From Gelatiniphilus marinus (GTDB lineage: Bacteria > Bacteroidota > Bacteroidia > Flavobacteriales > Flavobacteriaceae): a stretch of 64,000 bases of DNA. The position numbers were made by a program, and so were the translations under genes. How positions within the stretch are numbered: position 1 is the first letter of the stretch; every line of letters starts with the position of its first letter. Under the pieces are notes generated by a model. The model was given only the letters and a program-made list of their open reading frames with translations. It was not told where the DNA came from and did no database searches. The DNA lies in assembly GCF_042678305.1 (NCBI RefSeq), contig NZ_JBHUDT010000004.1; one strand, 5' to 3'. Positions 44,551-53,413 of the stretch are shown here, in pieces.

Positions 44551-47160
44551 ATGAAATCCATTCTGCCCCTTGTTTTTCTTTTTATATCGGTTGGCAATTA
44601 TGCCCAAAATATTGTTGTTTCGGGCTTAACAACCGATAACCAATTTCAACCTATTGAAAGTGTTGTTGTAATGGCCAAAAACCAAGAAAATGAAGTTTTG
44701 GGCTATAGTTACAGTAACGAAAAAGGGTTTTATAAAATAGAATTTGAATCGGGCAATATGCAATCGTTTTTACTTGAAGTTTCAAGCTTGGGATATGCTA
44801 CCATTGAAAGGGAAATCAACATTGATGACCAAACCACCTACAACATCAACTTTAAAATGGAAGAAAAGGCAGAATACCTAAGAGAAGTTGTTGTAGAAGC
44901 TCATCAAAAAATTAAAGTAAATGCCGACACAACTTTTATCAGGGTTTCGCAATACACCACCAAGACCGAGCAAACAGTTGAAGATGTGCTAAAACGCCTG
45001 CCCGGAATAGAAGTTTTGCCCGATGGCAGCATAAAAGCACACGGAAAACCCATTGAAAACCTTTTGGTTGAAGGTGAAAACATATTGGACAAAAACTATA
45101 AAATCCTTTCCAAAAATTTGGATGCAAGAACATTGGAAGAAGTTCAAATTTTGGACAACTACGAAGAAAACCCCATTTTCAAAAGTCTTTCCAATTCAGA
45201 AAAAGTAGCCATAAACCTAAAGTTGAAAAGCGATTTTAAAAACATTTGGTTTGGTAATGTTTCAGCGGGCTACGGACTTGAAAACCGTTATCAATCGGCA
45301 TTGACTTTGGGCTTGTTGAAAAAGCGGATAAAATTGTTGGAATTCAGCAACATCAACAACACAGGTAACAAGGCGTCTAATTTGTTACAAAACGAAAATA
45401 TTGTGATTGATTTATCGCAAATGTTTCAAAAAATAGAGAAAAAACCATTTTCAATTTTTTCAATAGACGAACAAGAAGAAAACGTTTTCAATTCCCGAAG
45501 TATTTTTAATACATCAATGCTTCATTCACTTGGGATGTCGTCAAAAGTAAACGACAAGTTGGCTGTTAGGGGTTCTGCAAACTTCATTTCAGACAAAACA
45601 GAGCAAGATTACCAAGCCATAACCCAATACAATACAGGAGAAAACAACACAACTTTTTCAGAAATAAGCAATTACGAAAACAAGAACAAGGTTGGCTCTA
45701 CGGAATTGGAATTAAAATATGCGCCCAATGCCAAAAACTATATCGTAAATACGGCAACATACAACCGAAATCCGCATAATACAATCAATGGCATAATGTT
45801 GGGCAACATAGGTGTTTCGCAAGAAAACGATGCTTTTTCAGAAACGTTTTATAACCATTTGGAACATACGTACCTTTTAACGAACAACACCGCATTGTAC
45901 AATTACTTGTATGTTGGTTATGGCGTTTCGCAGGAAAATGCCGAAATATCACATCCTTTGTTGAATGATTTGTTGGAAACGGAAAACACGGAGCCGTTTT
46001 TTCAGGATGTCAATAACAAGTTCAATTATTACGGTCTGCAAAGTACAATGCTGACCAAACGTAACAAATGGGAAAACCAACTGAAGTTTCACGCCCATTT
46101 TGAAAATGAAAATGCATCGAGCCGGCTTTTTACCGAAACTGAAAACAACTTTGACGGCTATATGAACAATTTGAAAATCGACAACAATTTTCTTTCGGTT
46201 TCCGAAGCGTTAAAGTTTAAACTGAAACAAAACAACTATGTAAAAGGAAGCCTTTCACTCACACAAAATTGGTTTAACAACGATGATTTTTTACTGAAAA
46301 ACGTTTCTTTTACGTTTAGGCAAAAGCTAAAAAACATTGGGGTAATTAAGTTAAACTACAACTATAAAGAAGATTTGCCCAAAGCGCAAATGCTCTTATC
46401 TGATTTTGCTTTAAACTCATACCAAGATTTTGTAAGTGGCACAAATGAAATAACAAAGCTAAAAAACTCTATTTTCTCGTTTAACTACAGCTTGTACAAC
46501 GATGTTAAAGGGTTTTCTATAAACAGCTCATTGCTTCACACCATTGCCCATTCGGGCTATGCCCCAAATGCTTACACTAACAGTAATTTTATTTTTAACG
46601 GTTTAATACCATACGCAGGTGGTGAAAACACGCTTGCCAATGCAAGCCTGACCAACTATTTCAGCAAGTTGAAAATAGCTACTAAATGGGAAACCGACCA
46701 AAGTTTTATCCAATCGCCCTTTTCGGTTAATGAATCGGAAGTTAGCAACCTTAAAAACTATTCGGGAAGCTATGCTTTTTCCGCAAGTTCGTACTTTAAA
46801 AAATGGTTTAATTTTTCTGGTGGTGTTTCGTATCGTTTTTCATCTTCAAAAGTGGAAGGGAATTTGAATTCTTTTGAAACCAAAAAGGCTTTCTTGGATT
46901 TCAATTTAAAAATCTCGGAAGCCTTAAAAGCTACCGTAAACAACGAATATTACATCCTGAACAACGAAAATTACGCTTTTTTAAATGCAACCATTAACTA
47001 CGAGCCGAAGAAAAGCAGATGGTCTGGAACGCTTTATTTCAATAACCTTTTGAATGAAGAAGAATACCTTATTCAGCAAATCAATTCTTTTACGTCTTAT
47101 GAAAAGCGTTTGAAACTGATGCCTGCTTATGTGCTTTTCAACATAAAATACAGGTTCTAA
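44551..47160 (+). CDS. TonB-dependent receptor-like outer-membrane protein with carboxypeptidase-regulatory domain (c21)
   Basis: 869 residues: signal peptide (ILPLVFLFISVGNYAQ), a carboxypeptidase-D-regulatory-like beta domain (about 20-112), a plug-like segment (TVEDVLKRLPGIEVLPDGSIKAHGKPIENLLVEGENI) and a C-terminal beta-barrel of about 620 residues ending in Phe (NIKYRF), the outer-membrane insertion signal. It probably imports a ligand or exports a product together with the GLPGLI protein. It ends two bases before the convergent response-regulator gene. Confidence 0.85.
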   Translation: MKSILPLVFLFISVGNYAQNIVVSGLTTDNQFQPIESVVVMAKNQENEVLGYSYSNEKGFYKIEFESGNMQSFLLEVSSLGYATIEREINIDDQTTYNINFKMEEKAEYLREVVVEAHQKIKVNADTTFIRVSQYTTKTEQTVEDVLKRLPGIEVLPDGSIKAHGKPIENLLVEGENILDKNYKILSKNLDARTLEEVQILDNYEENPIFKSLSNSEKVAINLKLKSDFKNIWFGNVSAGYGLENRYQSALTLGLLKKRIKLLEFSNINNTGNKASNLLQNENIVIDLSQMFQKIEKKPFSIFSIDEQEENVFNSRSIFNTSMLHSLGMSSKVNDKLAVRGSANFISDKTEQDYQAITQYNTGENNTTFSEISNYENKNKVGSTELELKYAPNAKNYIVNTATYNRNPHNTINGIMLGNIGVSQENDAFSETFYNHLEHTYLLTNNTALYNYLYVGYGVSQENAEISHPLLNDLLETENTEPFFQDVNNKFNYYGLQSTMLTKRNKWENQLKFHAHFENENASSRLFTETENNFDGYMNNLKIDNNFLSVSEALKFKLKQNNYVKGSLSLTQNWFNNDDFLLKNVSFTFRQKLKNIGVIKLNYNYKEDLPKAQMLLSDFALNSYQDFVSGTNEITKLKNSIFSFNYSLYNDVKGFSINSSLLHTIAHSGYAPNAYTNSNFIFNGLIPYAGGENTLANASLTNYFSKLKIATKWETDQSFIQSPFSVNESEVSNLKNYSGSYAFSASSYFKKWFNFSGGVSYRFSSSKVEGNLNSFETKKAFLDFNLKISEALKATVNNEYYILNNENYAFLNATINYEPKKSRWSGTLYFNNLLNEEEYLIQQINSFTSYEKRLKLMPAYVLFNIKYRF

Positions 47161-47162
47161 AT

Positions 47163-47846
47163 TTATACAACCAATTTATAACCTACGCCCCTTACATTCA
47201 ATATTTTAATGGTTGTGTCTTTTGACAATCGTTTTCTGAGCTTGCTGATAAACACGTCCATACTTCTGGCCGAATAAAAATCGCTGTTGCCCCACAATTG
47301 AGCCAAAACCACATTTCGGTCTATCGTGTCGTTTTTATGTTGGGCCAAGTACAACAACAACTGACTTTCCCTATTGGTAAGGGTTTCCTTTTTTTCTTCC
47401 TTGTATTGAAGGGTTTGGTTTTTGGGGTCGAACTTGTACTGGCCAATTAGAATATCGTTGTTTTTATTGGAAGTATTCCGGTTGCTCAACAAGTTTTTTA
47501 TGCGCACAATAAGTTCTTCAATGCTAAAGGGTTTTTTCAGGTAATCGTTGCCACCGGTATTAAAGCCCGTAACCACATCCTGCGGTTGCGATTTTGCGGT
47601 AAGGAAAATAATGGGCGTTTCATCATCGTTTTTCCTGATTTGTTCAGCTAAGGTAAATCCGTCTTTTTTGGGCATCATAACATCAAGTACCAACACATCG
47701 GGGCGGTTGGTTTGGTACAATTGATAGGCTTCTTCACCATTATGGCAAAGTTGAACGGCAAAATCACGGGTTTCAAGGCTTTCTTTCAAGATTTGCCCAA
47801 GTGCGGTTTCGTCTTCTGCCAATAATATAGATGTTTTTTTATTCAT
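47163..47846 (-). CDS. OmpR/PhoB-family response regulator (c21)
   Basis: 227 residues: receiver domain with acidic pocket AEDE and phospho-acceptor Asp55 (VLVLDVMMPKKDGF), switch residues near FLTAK, then a winged-helix DNA-binding domain (TNRESQLLLYLAQHKNDTIDRNVVLAQLWG and SARSMDVFISKLRKRL). It overlaps the kinase gene by 8 bases. Likely controls the peptide and receptor genes of the same cassette through the TTAACA repeats. Confidence 0.92.
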   Translation of the reverse strand: MNKKTSILLAEDETALGQILKESLETRDFAVQLCHNGEEAYQLYQTNRPDVLVLDVMMPKKDGFTLAEQIRKNDDETPIIFLTAKSQPQDVVTGFNTGGNDYLKKPFSIEELIVRIKNLLSNRNTSNKNNDILIGQYKFDPKNQTLQYKEEKKETLTNRESQLLLYLAQHKNDTIDRNVVLAQLWGNSDFYSARSMDVFISKLRKRLSKDTTIKILNVRGVGYKLVV

Positions 47847-49212
47847 TAGGTATTGAAATGGTAAATGTTGTGGCGTTGTTTTTTAAAGATATTTTGGCGG
47901 TGCCGAGATGTTTTTCCGCTATTTTTTTTACGTGGTACAGACCAATTCCCGAACCTTTGACATTATGGATATTACCTTGTGGCACGCGGTAAAATTTATC
48001 AAAAACCTTTGTCGCCTGTTCTTTCTTTAAGCTGTTTCCGCTGTCGGTTACAGAAATTGAAAAGACTACACTGTTTTCAATTGTAATTTCTATTTGGTTT
48101 CCACCATATTTTATGGCATTGTCCAACAAAGCACCAAACGCATTCCCGAGATGAAACGAGTCAATAAAAGCTTCTTTTTGAGAATTATCAGATAAATGCA
48201 AAGTGATGTTTTTTTCTGCGGAATTCAATTTATAATTTTCAACAATGGCAGTTGCCCATTCTTCTACATCGATAGTTTGCCTGTTAAGTGTCCAATTATT
48301 GGTGTCTAAAAGTGCCGTGTCCATAAGTTGGTCTACCATTTTGCCCAGTTTTTCCAGTTGTTGGTTGGAATAGTCTAAATATCGGTTGGTTTTTTCGGTG
48401 TCGTTGTTTGCATTAAAATTCCGAATGCTTTCCAATGCAGCCCCAATGGTAGAAATAGGCGTTTTGAACTCGTGGGTAATGTTGCTTATCAAATCGTCTT
48501 TTATTTCAGAAAGCTGTTTTTGTCGCTTCATTACCCAGAGCATATAAAACAGTGCAAATAGGATAGCAACCGTTAATAAAAGCGATAGGAAAATGCTCAA
48601 CAAGCTTTTTTTAAGTATGGTTTTTACCGCATTGGGAAATTGTATTTCTATGCTTTCGCCTGTTTTTAAGTAAGTGGACTTTCCTTTTGCAGAAAAGTGT
48701 TTTGAAAATGAATTCCCTTTGTGCGCTGTTGCAAAAAGCGAGTCGTTTTTATAATAATTAAGCGTGTAGGGAATAGTGTACTCTTTTCTGTTCAATTCAC
48801 CATCTAAAAGTGTTTTCAGTTTTTTAAAATCGATGAAATCTTTATTGACAGATATGTAGATGTCTTTTATTTCATCCAGTATTTTCAAGCTATCGGACAG
48901 TTCCTTTACATTTATTTCCTTGATGCTTTCAGGATGGATTTTATCGATAATTTTTTGACTGTCATTTCCCGTTATGATTATTTTCCCCGATTCGGTCAGA
49001 AGCTCTTTTTTAGCTTTAACAGAAATTGAACTTTCCTTTGCGAGTTCTACAAAATAATTATCAAGGGCAACATCTAACGCCTGCTGAATTTCACTTTTAA
49101 AGCCCGTACTGTTTTTTTGATATTCAGAATAACCCCAAAACAATTGCATTGCTATTGTGATGATAATAACAGCGGTCAATAAATAAGGGATTCTTCGATA
49201 GAGTTTTTCCAT
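47839..49212 (-). CDS. sensor histidine kinase (c21)
   Basis: 457 residues: membrane helices at about 10-27 and 205-228 flank a periplasmic sensor of about 175 residues; then HisKA with phospho-acceptor His247 (SNITHEFKTPISTIGAALES) and a HATPase domain with N-box LLDNAIKYGG and G-box GSGIGLYHVKKI. It heads a two-gene operon with the regulator. A promoter TTTG-N18-TATCTTTG ends just upstream of its ATG. Confidence 0.92.
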   Translation of the reverse strand: MEKLYRRIPYLLTAVIIITIAMQLFWGYSEYQKNSTGFKSEIQQALDVALDNYFVELAKESSISVKAKKELLTESGKIIITGNDSQKIIDKIHPESIKEINVKELSDSLKILDEIKDIYISVNKDFIDFKKLKTLLDGELNRKEYTIPYTLNYYKNDSLFATAHKGNSFSKHFSAKGKSTYLKTGESIEIQFPNAVKTILKKSLLSIFLSLLLTVAILFALFYMLWVMKRQKQLSEIKDDLISNITHEFKTPISTIGAALESIRNFNANNDTEKTNRYLDYSNQQLEKLGKMVDQLMDTALLDTNNWTLNRQTIDVEEWATAIVENYKLNSAEKNITLHLSDNSQKEAFIDSFHLGNAFGALLDNAIKYGGNQIEITIENSVVFSISVTDSGNSLKKEQATKVFDKFYRVPQGNIHNVKGSGIGLYHVKKIAEKHLGTAKISLKNNATTFTISIPNE

Positions 49213-49220
49213 AAATCTGT

Positions 49221-49251
49221 CAAAGATAGTGAATTTCTAATTTTGGCAAAA
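49221..49251 (-). promoter_or_regulatory. promoter of the two-component operon
   Basis: On the minus strand TTTTG (49251-49247) and TATCTTTG (49228-49221) are 18 bases apart and match the Bacteroidota consensus. The start site falls only a few bases before the ATG at 49212, so the mRNA would be nearly leaderless. Confidence 0.65.
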
Positions 49252-49295
49252 TGTACCTGAACACGCTAACAAATAAACTATGGAAACAAATTACC

Positions 49296-49357
49296 GCAAG
49301 CACATCCCGCTTTTCCCAACGCAAAAGCCAACGGCTTAAAAAGCGGGAAGAGCTTGC
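49296..49357 (+). repeat. ACA/AGA hairpin F, at the 3' end of c21
   Basis: GCAAGC-aca-TCCCGCTTTT pairs with AAAAGCGGGA-aga-GCTTGC; the loop contains GCCAACGGCT. Its partner D lies at the other end of the same cassette, 6.1 kb away. Confidence 0.8.
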
Positions 49358-49417
49358 TCGTTTAGTGCTTTTAAAGAAAAATACGGCGGAATTGCCAAGC
49401 AGAACGCAGAAAACCCA

Positions 49418-49553
49418 GTGCCCAACAACGGCTATGAAAAATAGCTACAAAAGGATTAATCCAAAGTTTTTTGTACTTTTAAAACCAATAAAGCTACTCG
49501 GAAAGGTTTGCGTGTACTTGCACGCTACTTTTCATAGCCGCAACCCGTTCGGC
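49418..49553 (+). repeat. attC-like site of c21
   Basis: R'' GTGCCCAAC matches start GTTGGGCAC. Stem GGCTAT-g-AAAA-a-TAGC faces GCTA-c-TTTT-c-ATAGCC; the first A.C is here a G.C pair. GTT at 49547. Confidence 0.88.
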
Positions 49554-49720
49554 GGCATTTAGCCCTATCGGGCACATACCGCCGAACGTCCCGCGCAGCT
49601 GCGCTGCCTGCACTACGGCGTGAAAACGCCGCAGAACAGGCAGCTATACGCCATTTTGCAAAGTGAAAACGTTTCACTACTTTTCACTTTGCAAAACAGC
49701 GCATAGCTGCGCGGGACGTT
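49547..49720 (+). mobile_element. c22: mini-cassette, copy 5
   Basis: Identical to copy 1; it sits between the 6.5-kb cassette c21 and the nuclease cassette c23. Confidence 0.9.
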
Positions 49721-49765
49721 CTACGCAATTTGAACAAACAGACGAACATTAAAGAAAAACAGAAT

Positions 49766-50818
49766 ATGGAAAAATGGAATGAATTATGCTTTATACTATC
49801 CGAAAGTATTCCATCTAACGCATCCGAACAAGTTTTTGAACTAAAAGTAATCCAAGCATTTGAAAAATTAGGTTGGAGTCATTTTAAAAGAGAAATTTCA
49901 GTTCGTGAAAATATACAATTAGGAGCATCGAATAGAATTACGCCTGATATTATAATTAAATCTGACGACACAAATTTGTTTGTAATTGAAGTTAAAAATC
50001 CTTCTGCAGATTTAAAAAACCCAAGTTATCAAAACCAACTTTCGTCTTATATGAGAATGTTACGTCTGAATTTTGACATCTTAATCGGAAATGAAATCAA
50101 AATATTTGTTGACGGTTCTTTAGTAGATTCAAACCAATCCGAACTATTAGAAAGAATTTCATTTAAAAAAGACAATCCAAAAGGTTTAGAGTTTATAAAT
50201 CTATTCCAAAAAGAAACTTTTAGTTACCAAAATATTGAGAAATACATCCAAGAAAAAATTGAGAGCATTAAAGAAAATCAAACTGTTGAAAATCTAAAAA
50301 ACGAAATCACAACAACCGAATATTCTGAATATTTAAAAAACGAATTGAAAAACAAACTTTTAAGAGAACAAAGCGAAAGCGTAGTCGAGAAAGTTTTGGA
50401 GGATTTTAAGATTAAAATTTATGATTCAACACAAACAGAAATACAACAGACAATTTATGTTCAAAGCCCACAAAACGATTCGGACAATTACAACGGAACA
50501 TCAAAAGAACTTGAATTAGCAAAAATCTATAAAAAAGTTCCTGTATGGTTTAATAAGCCAAATCAGAAAAACAGTCAGATATTAATAAATTATATGAAAT
50601 TACGAGAACAGAAAACACCAGTCACGTTTTTTGAACTCGAAAAAGCTTGCGAGAGAATTAAAAACTTTAGGAGCAGTTACCAAGCAATGAAAACGATTAG
50701 CGAAAGGAATAATGCAAAAGTCTTTGACGAAGTTGGTCGAATTATCTCGCTTTGGGAACCAGGAAAAAGTTTTGTAGAAAAGGAATATGAAAAGTTTAAA
50801 AGAAGATACAGCGGATAA
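49766..50818 (+). CDS. PD-(D/E)XK nuclease-domain protein, HsdR-N-like (c23)
   Basis: 350 residues from the ATG at 49766 (an in-frame TTG at 49730 gives only polar extra residues). The N-terminal domain has ITPDIIIKSDDTNLFVIEVKNPS, i.e. Asp61, Glu75 and Lys77, as in the type I restriction subunit N-terminus; the following QNQLSSYMRMLRLNFDILIGNEIKIF fits too. No helicase part follows; instead there is a helical middle and a C-terminal region ending in SFVEKEYEKFKRRYSG. Function unknown, possibly a stand-alone nuclease. Confidence 0.78.
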   Translation: MEKWNELCFILSESIPSNASEQVFELKVIQAFEKLGWSHFKREISVRENIQLGASNRITPDIIIKSDDTNLFVIEVKNPSADLKNPSYQNQLSSYMRMLRLNFDILIGNEIKIFVDGSLVDSNQSELLERISFKKDNPKGLEFINLFQKETFSYQNIEKYIQEKIESIKENQTVENLKNEITTTEYSEYLKNELKNKLLREQSESVVEKVLEDFKIKIYDSTQTEIQQTIYVQSPQNDSDNYNGTSKELELAKIYKKVPVWFNKPNQKNSQILINYMKLREQKTPVTFFELEKACERIKNFRSSYQAMKTISERNNAKVFDEVGRIISLWEPGKSFVEKEYEKFKRRYSG

Positions 50819-50823
50819 AAAAC

Positions 50824-50957
50824 TGCGTAGAACACCGTGTATAATTAATGGCTAGTTCTCGCTTACTTACGAAAATCCTCGCGGATTTTCTATTCGGTTT
50901 TTATTTACTAAATTAGGTGCTTAAACACGCCACTAATCATACACAAAACCGTTGTAG
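50824..50957 (+). repeat. attC-like site of c23
   Basis: R'' TGCGTAGAAC matches start GTTCTACGCA. Stem GTGTAT / ATACAC type as in c4; spacer aaaacc, GTT at 50951. Confidence 0.9.
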
Positions 50958-50973
50958 CCAATGTAAACTAACA

Positions 50974-51126
50974 ATGGACACAAAAGAAAACATAGAGAAA
51001 TTAAAAAAACTAAATAGGCAGATTAACGAAATAATATCCGAATTAAAAAAAGACTGTCTGAACATAACAGTTAAGCAACATCCATCGGACAAAATTGAGT
51101 TATCTGTGTTTAAAAGAATCGTATGA
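50974..51126 (+). CDS. 50-residue protein coupled to caspase-like protease (c24, first gene)
   Basis: ATG at 50974, 23 bases inside the cassette. The sequence is a short charged helix (TKENIEKLKKLNRQINEIISELKKD) with coiled-coil periodicity, then a polar tail. Its stop overlaps the protease start (ATGA at 51123). Size and coupling suggest a partner, inhibitor or activator of the protease; that is inference. Confidence 0.65.
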   Translation: MDTKENIEKLKKLNRQINEIISELKKDCLNITVKQHPSDKIELSVFKRIV

Positions 51127-51722
51127 GCCAAAAGAATCTACTTTTTGTAAGAATAACACAAGATGTATTAACCAATAGTGCTAATGGACTTTTCAGTTTT
51201 GTACAGCACTTTAATATAAATATTGTAGCAAAGGACATACAAACAGTAGATGAACTTAAAGAACTATTAAAAGGTAACAGATACGACTACATATATTTAG
51301 CAGGACACGGAGATGAGACTTGTTTTACAGATAATAAAGATTTTAATCTCTCTTGGAGCGACATTGGAAACCTTATTTGCGAAACCAACTGTCTAAATCC
51401 TGAAAGTATAATAATGTTATATTGTTGTAAAGGCGGAATGGGTTCAGTTGTATATACTTTAATGGGTATGTGTGATAATATAAAATATGTTTGTGGAGCT
51501 AAACAATCTGTAAGCAGTTTAGATTTAACAACAGCATTTACAATGTTCTTATATCACTATGAACACAGAAAAATAAACCCTGTAATAGCAGCACAAAAAG
51601 CATCGTTTGCAACTGACATCAGACTTGAATGTTATGACCGTGGAGATGTTGAAATGAACCCATTATTTCACCAATATTATTACTGTGAAGAGTGCGGAAA
51701 GCAAATAGATGAAATTGAATAA
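51123..51722 (+). CDS. caspase-like (CHAT/C14-type) cysteine protease (c24, second gene)
   Basis: 199 residues. A hydrophobic strand YDYIYLAGHGDE places His62, and IIMLYCCKGGMGS places Cys101 or Cys102, the His and Cys dyad order of caspase-fold (clan CD) proteases. VCGAKQSVSSLDLTTAFTMFLYHY and VIAAQKA match the C-terminal part of CHAT-like domains. It ends with a CEECGK pair. Related proteases act as effectors in several phage-defence and cell-death systems. No sensor domain is fused; the 50-residue gene upstream is the only partner. Confidence 0.78.
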   Translation: MSQKNLLFVRITQDVLTNSANGLFSFVQHFNINIVAKDIQTVDELKELLKGNRYDYIYLAGHGDETCFTDNKDFNLSWSDIGNLICETNCLNPESIIMLYCCKGGMGSVVYTLMGMCDNIKYVCGAKQSVSSLDLTTAFTMFLYHYEHRKINPVIAAQKASFATDIRLECYDRGDVEMNPLFHQYYYCEECGKQIDEIE

Positions 51723-51728
51723 AACACT

Positions 51729-51863
51729 GGCTACAACAACGTATAACAAAAATAAGGGCTAATGGTTTTCGCCCAAAAAGTAAAACCTAAAAAATCACAA
51801 CAGGTTAAAACCGAAAAGTAAGTTAAAAATTTCCCTTACTTTCGTTATACAAAACCGTTACCT
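51729..51863 (+). repeat. attC-like site of c24
   Basis: R'' TGGCTACAAC (from 51728) matches start GTTGTAGCCA. Stem GTATAAC-a-AAA-a-TAAGGG faces CCCTTA-c-TTT-c-GTTATAC; GTT at 51857. Confidence 0.88.
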
Positions 51864-51884
51864 GCAAGCTGAAACCAGCCGCAT

Positions 51885-51950
51885 ATTTTAGCACTTTCGG
51901 TTTTTGCCAACGCTAAATTCCAATGCTCGAAAAACCAAAAGAGCTAAAAT
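51885..51950 (+). repeat. ACA/AGA hairpin C, at the 5' end of c25
   Basis: ATTTTAGC-ac-TTTcGGTTTTT pairs with AAAAACCAAA-aga-GCTAAAAT; GCCAACGCT lies in the loop and CCCAACGCTC follows at 51953. The 5' internal loop here reads ac(t) instead of aca. Confidence 0.75.
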
Positions 51951-51990
51951 TTCCCAACGCTCAAGCCACCCTTATCTGAATAAAATTATC

Positions 51991-52011
51991 TATATTTGAC
52001 AAAATTGTCAA
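51991..52011 (+). promoter_or_regulatory. promoter and operator of the restriction-modification operon
   Basis: TATATTTG (51991-51998) is a -7 box of the TAnnTTTG type. Overlapping it is the palindrome TTGACAA-aa-TTGTCAA (51996-52011), 7-bp arms, ending 18 bases before the HTH gene. It is the expected place for autoregulation by the HTH controller protein. Confidence 0.7.
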
Positions 52012-52029
52012 GGCAAAATATTCAAGAAG

Positions 52030-52362
52030 ATGAAAGAAACATTTGGAGAGTACATTCACAAATTGCGAATCGAAAATAATTTGACATTAACAAAGCTTGC
52101 TGCTGCTTTGGACATAGACCAGTCAACACTTTCAAAAATTGAAAATCAAAAACGAAGCGTTTCGGAAGATATAATTCCAAAACTTGCTGATGTTTTTAAT
52201 TTAGACGTTATACAACTTGAAAAAGAATTTTTAAGCGAAAAAATTGCTGAATTAATTTACCAAAAAGACAATACTGCTGACCTTTTAAGTCTTGCAAAGG
52301 AAAAAGCAGATTATTATAGAATAACAAAAGCAACACAAGGTTTATTACAATTTAACAAATGA
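52030..52362 (+). CDS. HTH (XRE-type) controller protein (c25)
   Basis: 110 residues. The Xre/Cro helix-turn-helix spans about 10-65 (LRIENNLTLTKLAAALDIDQSTLSKIENQKRSVSEDIIPKLADVF). It overlaps the cytosine methylase by 4 bases (ATGA at 52359), like C proteins or methylase-regulating HTH proteins of restriction-modification operons. It probably binds the palindrome just upstream and sets the timing of expression. Confidence 0.85.
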   Translation: MKETFGEYIHKLRIENNLTLTKLAAALDIDQSTLSKIENQKRSVSEDIIPKLADVFNLDVIQLEKEFLSEKIAELIYQKDNTADLLSLAKEKADYYRITKATQGLLQFNK

Positions 52363-53411
52363 TAGGAACATCTTTATTTTCAAGTGCTGGAATTTCAGAA
52401 ACTTATTTCAATGAAATAGGTGTTAATATTACAGTTGCAAATGAGCTTTTGAAAGAGCGAGCAAATTTATATCGTTCAGTCAATAAAGACTGTAATATGA
52501 TAGCTGGCGATATTCAAAATGAAAAAATATTTAATCAAATTCTTGAATCATCATCTGATAATCTAGATTTTTTGATAGCATCACCACCTTGCCAAGGAAT
52601 GAGTGTAGCTGGAAAAAACAGAAGTAAAAATCAAATGTTAACTGACGAAAGAAATTTTCTAGTTTTTAGAATAATCGAGTTTATTGAAAAAAAGAATCCG
52701 AATTATGTGTTAATTGAAAACGTACCAACTTTTTTCAAAATAGAGTTACCATTTCAAGGTCAGTTAATGAAAATAATTGACATTTTATCGCTTCTTTTTA
52801 AAGATAAATATCAAATAGAAGCAGAAGAATATGATGCACAACTATTTGGAGTACCACAAAGAAGAGTTCGTGCAATAATTAAAATGTATAAAAAGGGATT
52901 AAAATGGAATTCCCCAACAACTGAAAATATTATTACTGTAGAAGAAGCTATTGGACATCTTCCAAGTATTGAAGCAAATGAAAAGTCTAATTTAAAATGG
53001 CATTTTGCGAGAAAACATAATGAAAGACATATTACTTGGATGCAGAATACGCCAACTGGAAAAACAGCATTTGAGAACAAAATACATTTTCCTGTCAAAG
53101 AAAACGGAGATAGAATAAAAAGCTACAACACTACTTATCGCAGAATTAAATGGGACGAACCCGCACCAACAATCACAATGAGAAATGATGCAATCAGCTC
53201 ACAATTAAATGTTCATCCAGGAAGAAAATTATCAAATGGATTGTATTCTGATGCAAGGGTCTTGACACCATTAGAACTAATGCTTTTATCTTCTTTACCT
53301 GCTGACTGGAATATTCCGAATGACACCAATGAGCTTTTAATAAGAAAATGTATTGGTGAGTGTATTCCACCTTTGTTAATAAAAAAAATTGTTGAACAGA
53401 TTCATAATTAA
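52359..53411 (+). CDS. DNA (cytosine-5) methyltransferase (c25)
   Basis: 350 residues of the C5 class. Motif I is TSLFSSAGISETYF, motif IV SPPCQGMS with catalytic Cys78, motif VI VLIENVP, motif VIII QRRVRAIIK, then the target-recognition region and the C-terminal motifs (TITMRND, LTPLELMLLSSLP). It protects host DNA from the endonuclease encoded immediately downstream. Confidence 0.92.
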   Translation: MIGTSLFSSAGISETYFNEIGVNITVANELLKERANLYRSVNKDCNMIAGDIQNEKIFNQILESSSDNLDFLIASPPCQGMSVAGKNRSKNQMLTDERNFLVFRIIEFIEKKNPNYVLIENVPTFFKIELPFQGQLMKIIDILSLLFKDKYQIEAEEYDAQLFGVPQRRVRAIIKMYKKGLKWNSPTTENIITVEEAIGHLPSIEANEKSNLKWHFARKHNERHITWMQNTPTGKTAFENKIHFPVKENGDRIKSYNTTYRRIKWDEPAPTITMRNDAISSQLNVHPGRKLSNGLYSDARVLTPLELMLLSSLPADWNIPNDTNELLIRKCIGECIPPLLIKKIVEQIHN

Positions 53412-53413
53412 TA

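Noticed and set aside
49251..49562. Plus-strand frame of 103 codons between the histidine-kinase gene and mini-cassette copy 5
   Set aside because: It crosses hairpin F and the c21 attC site, both of which explain the sequence; residues are low-complexity and Lys/Arg-rich.
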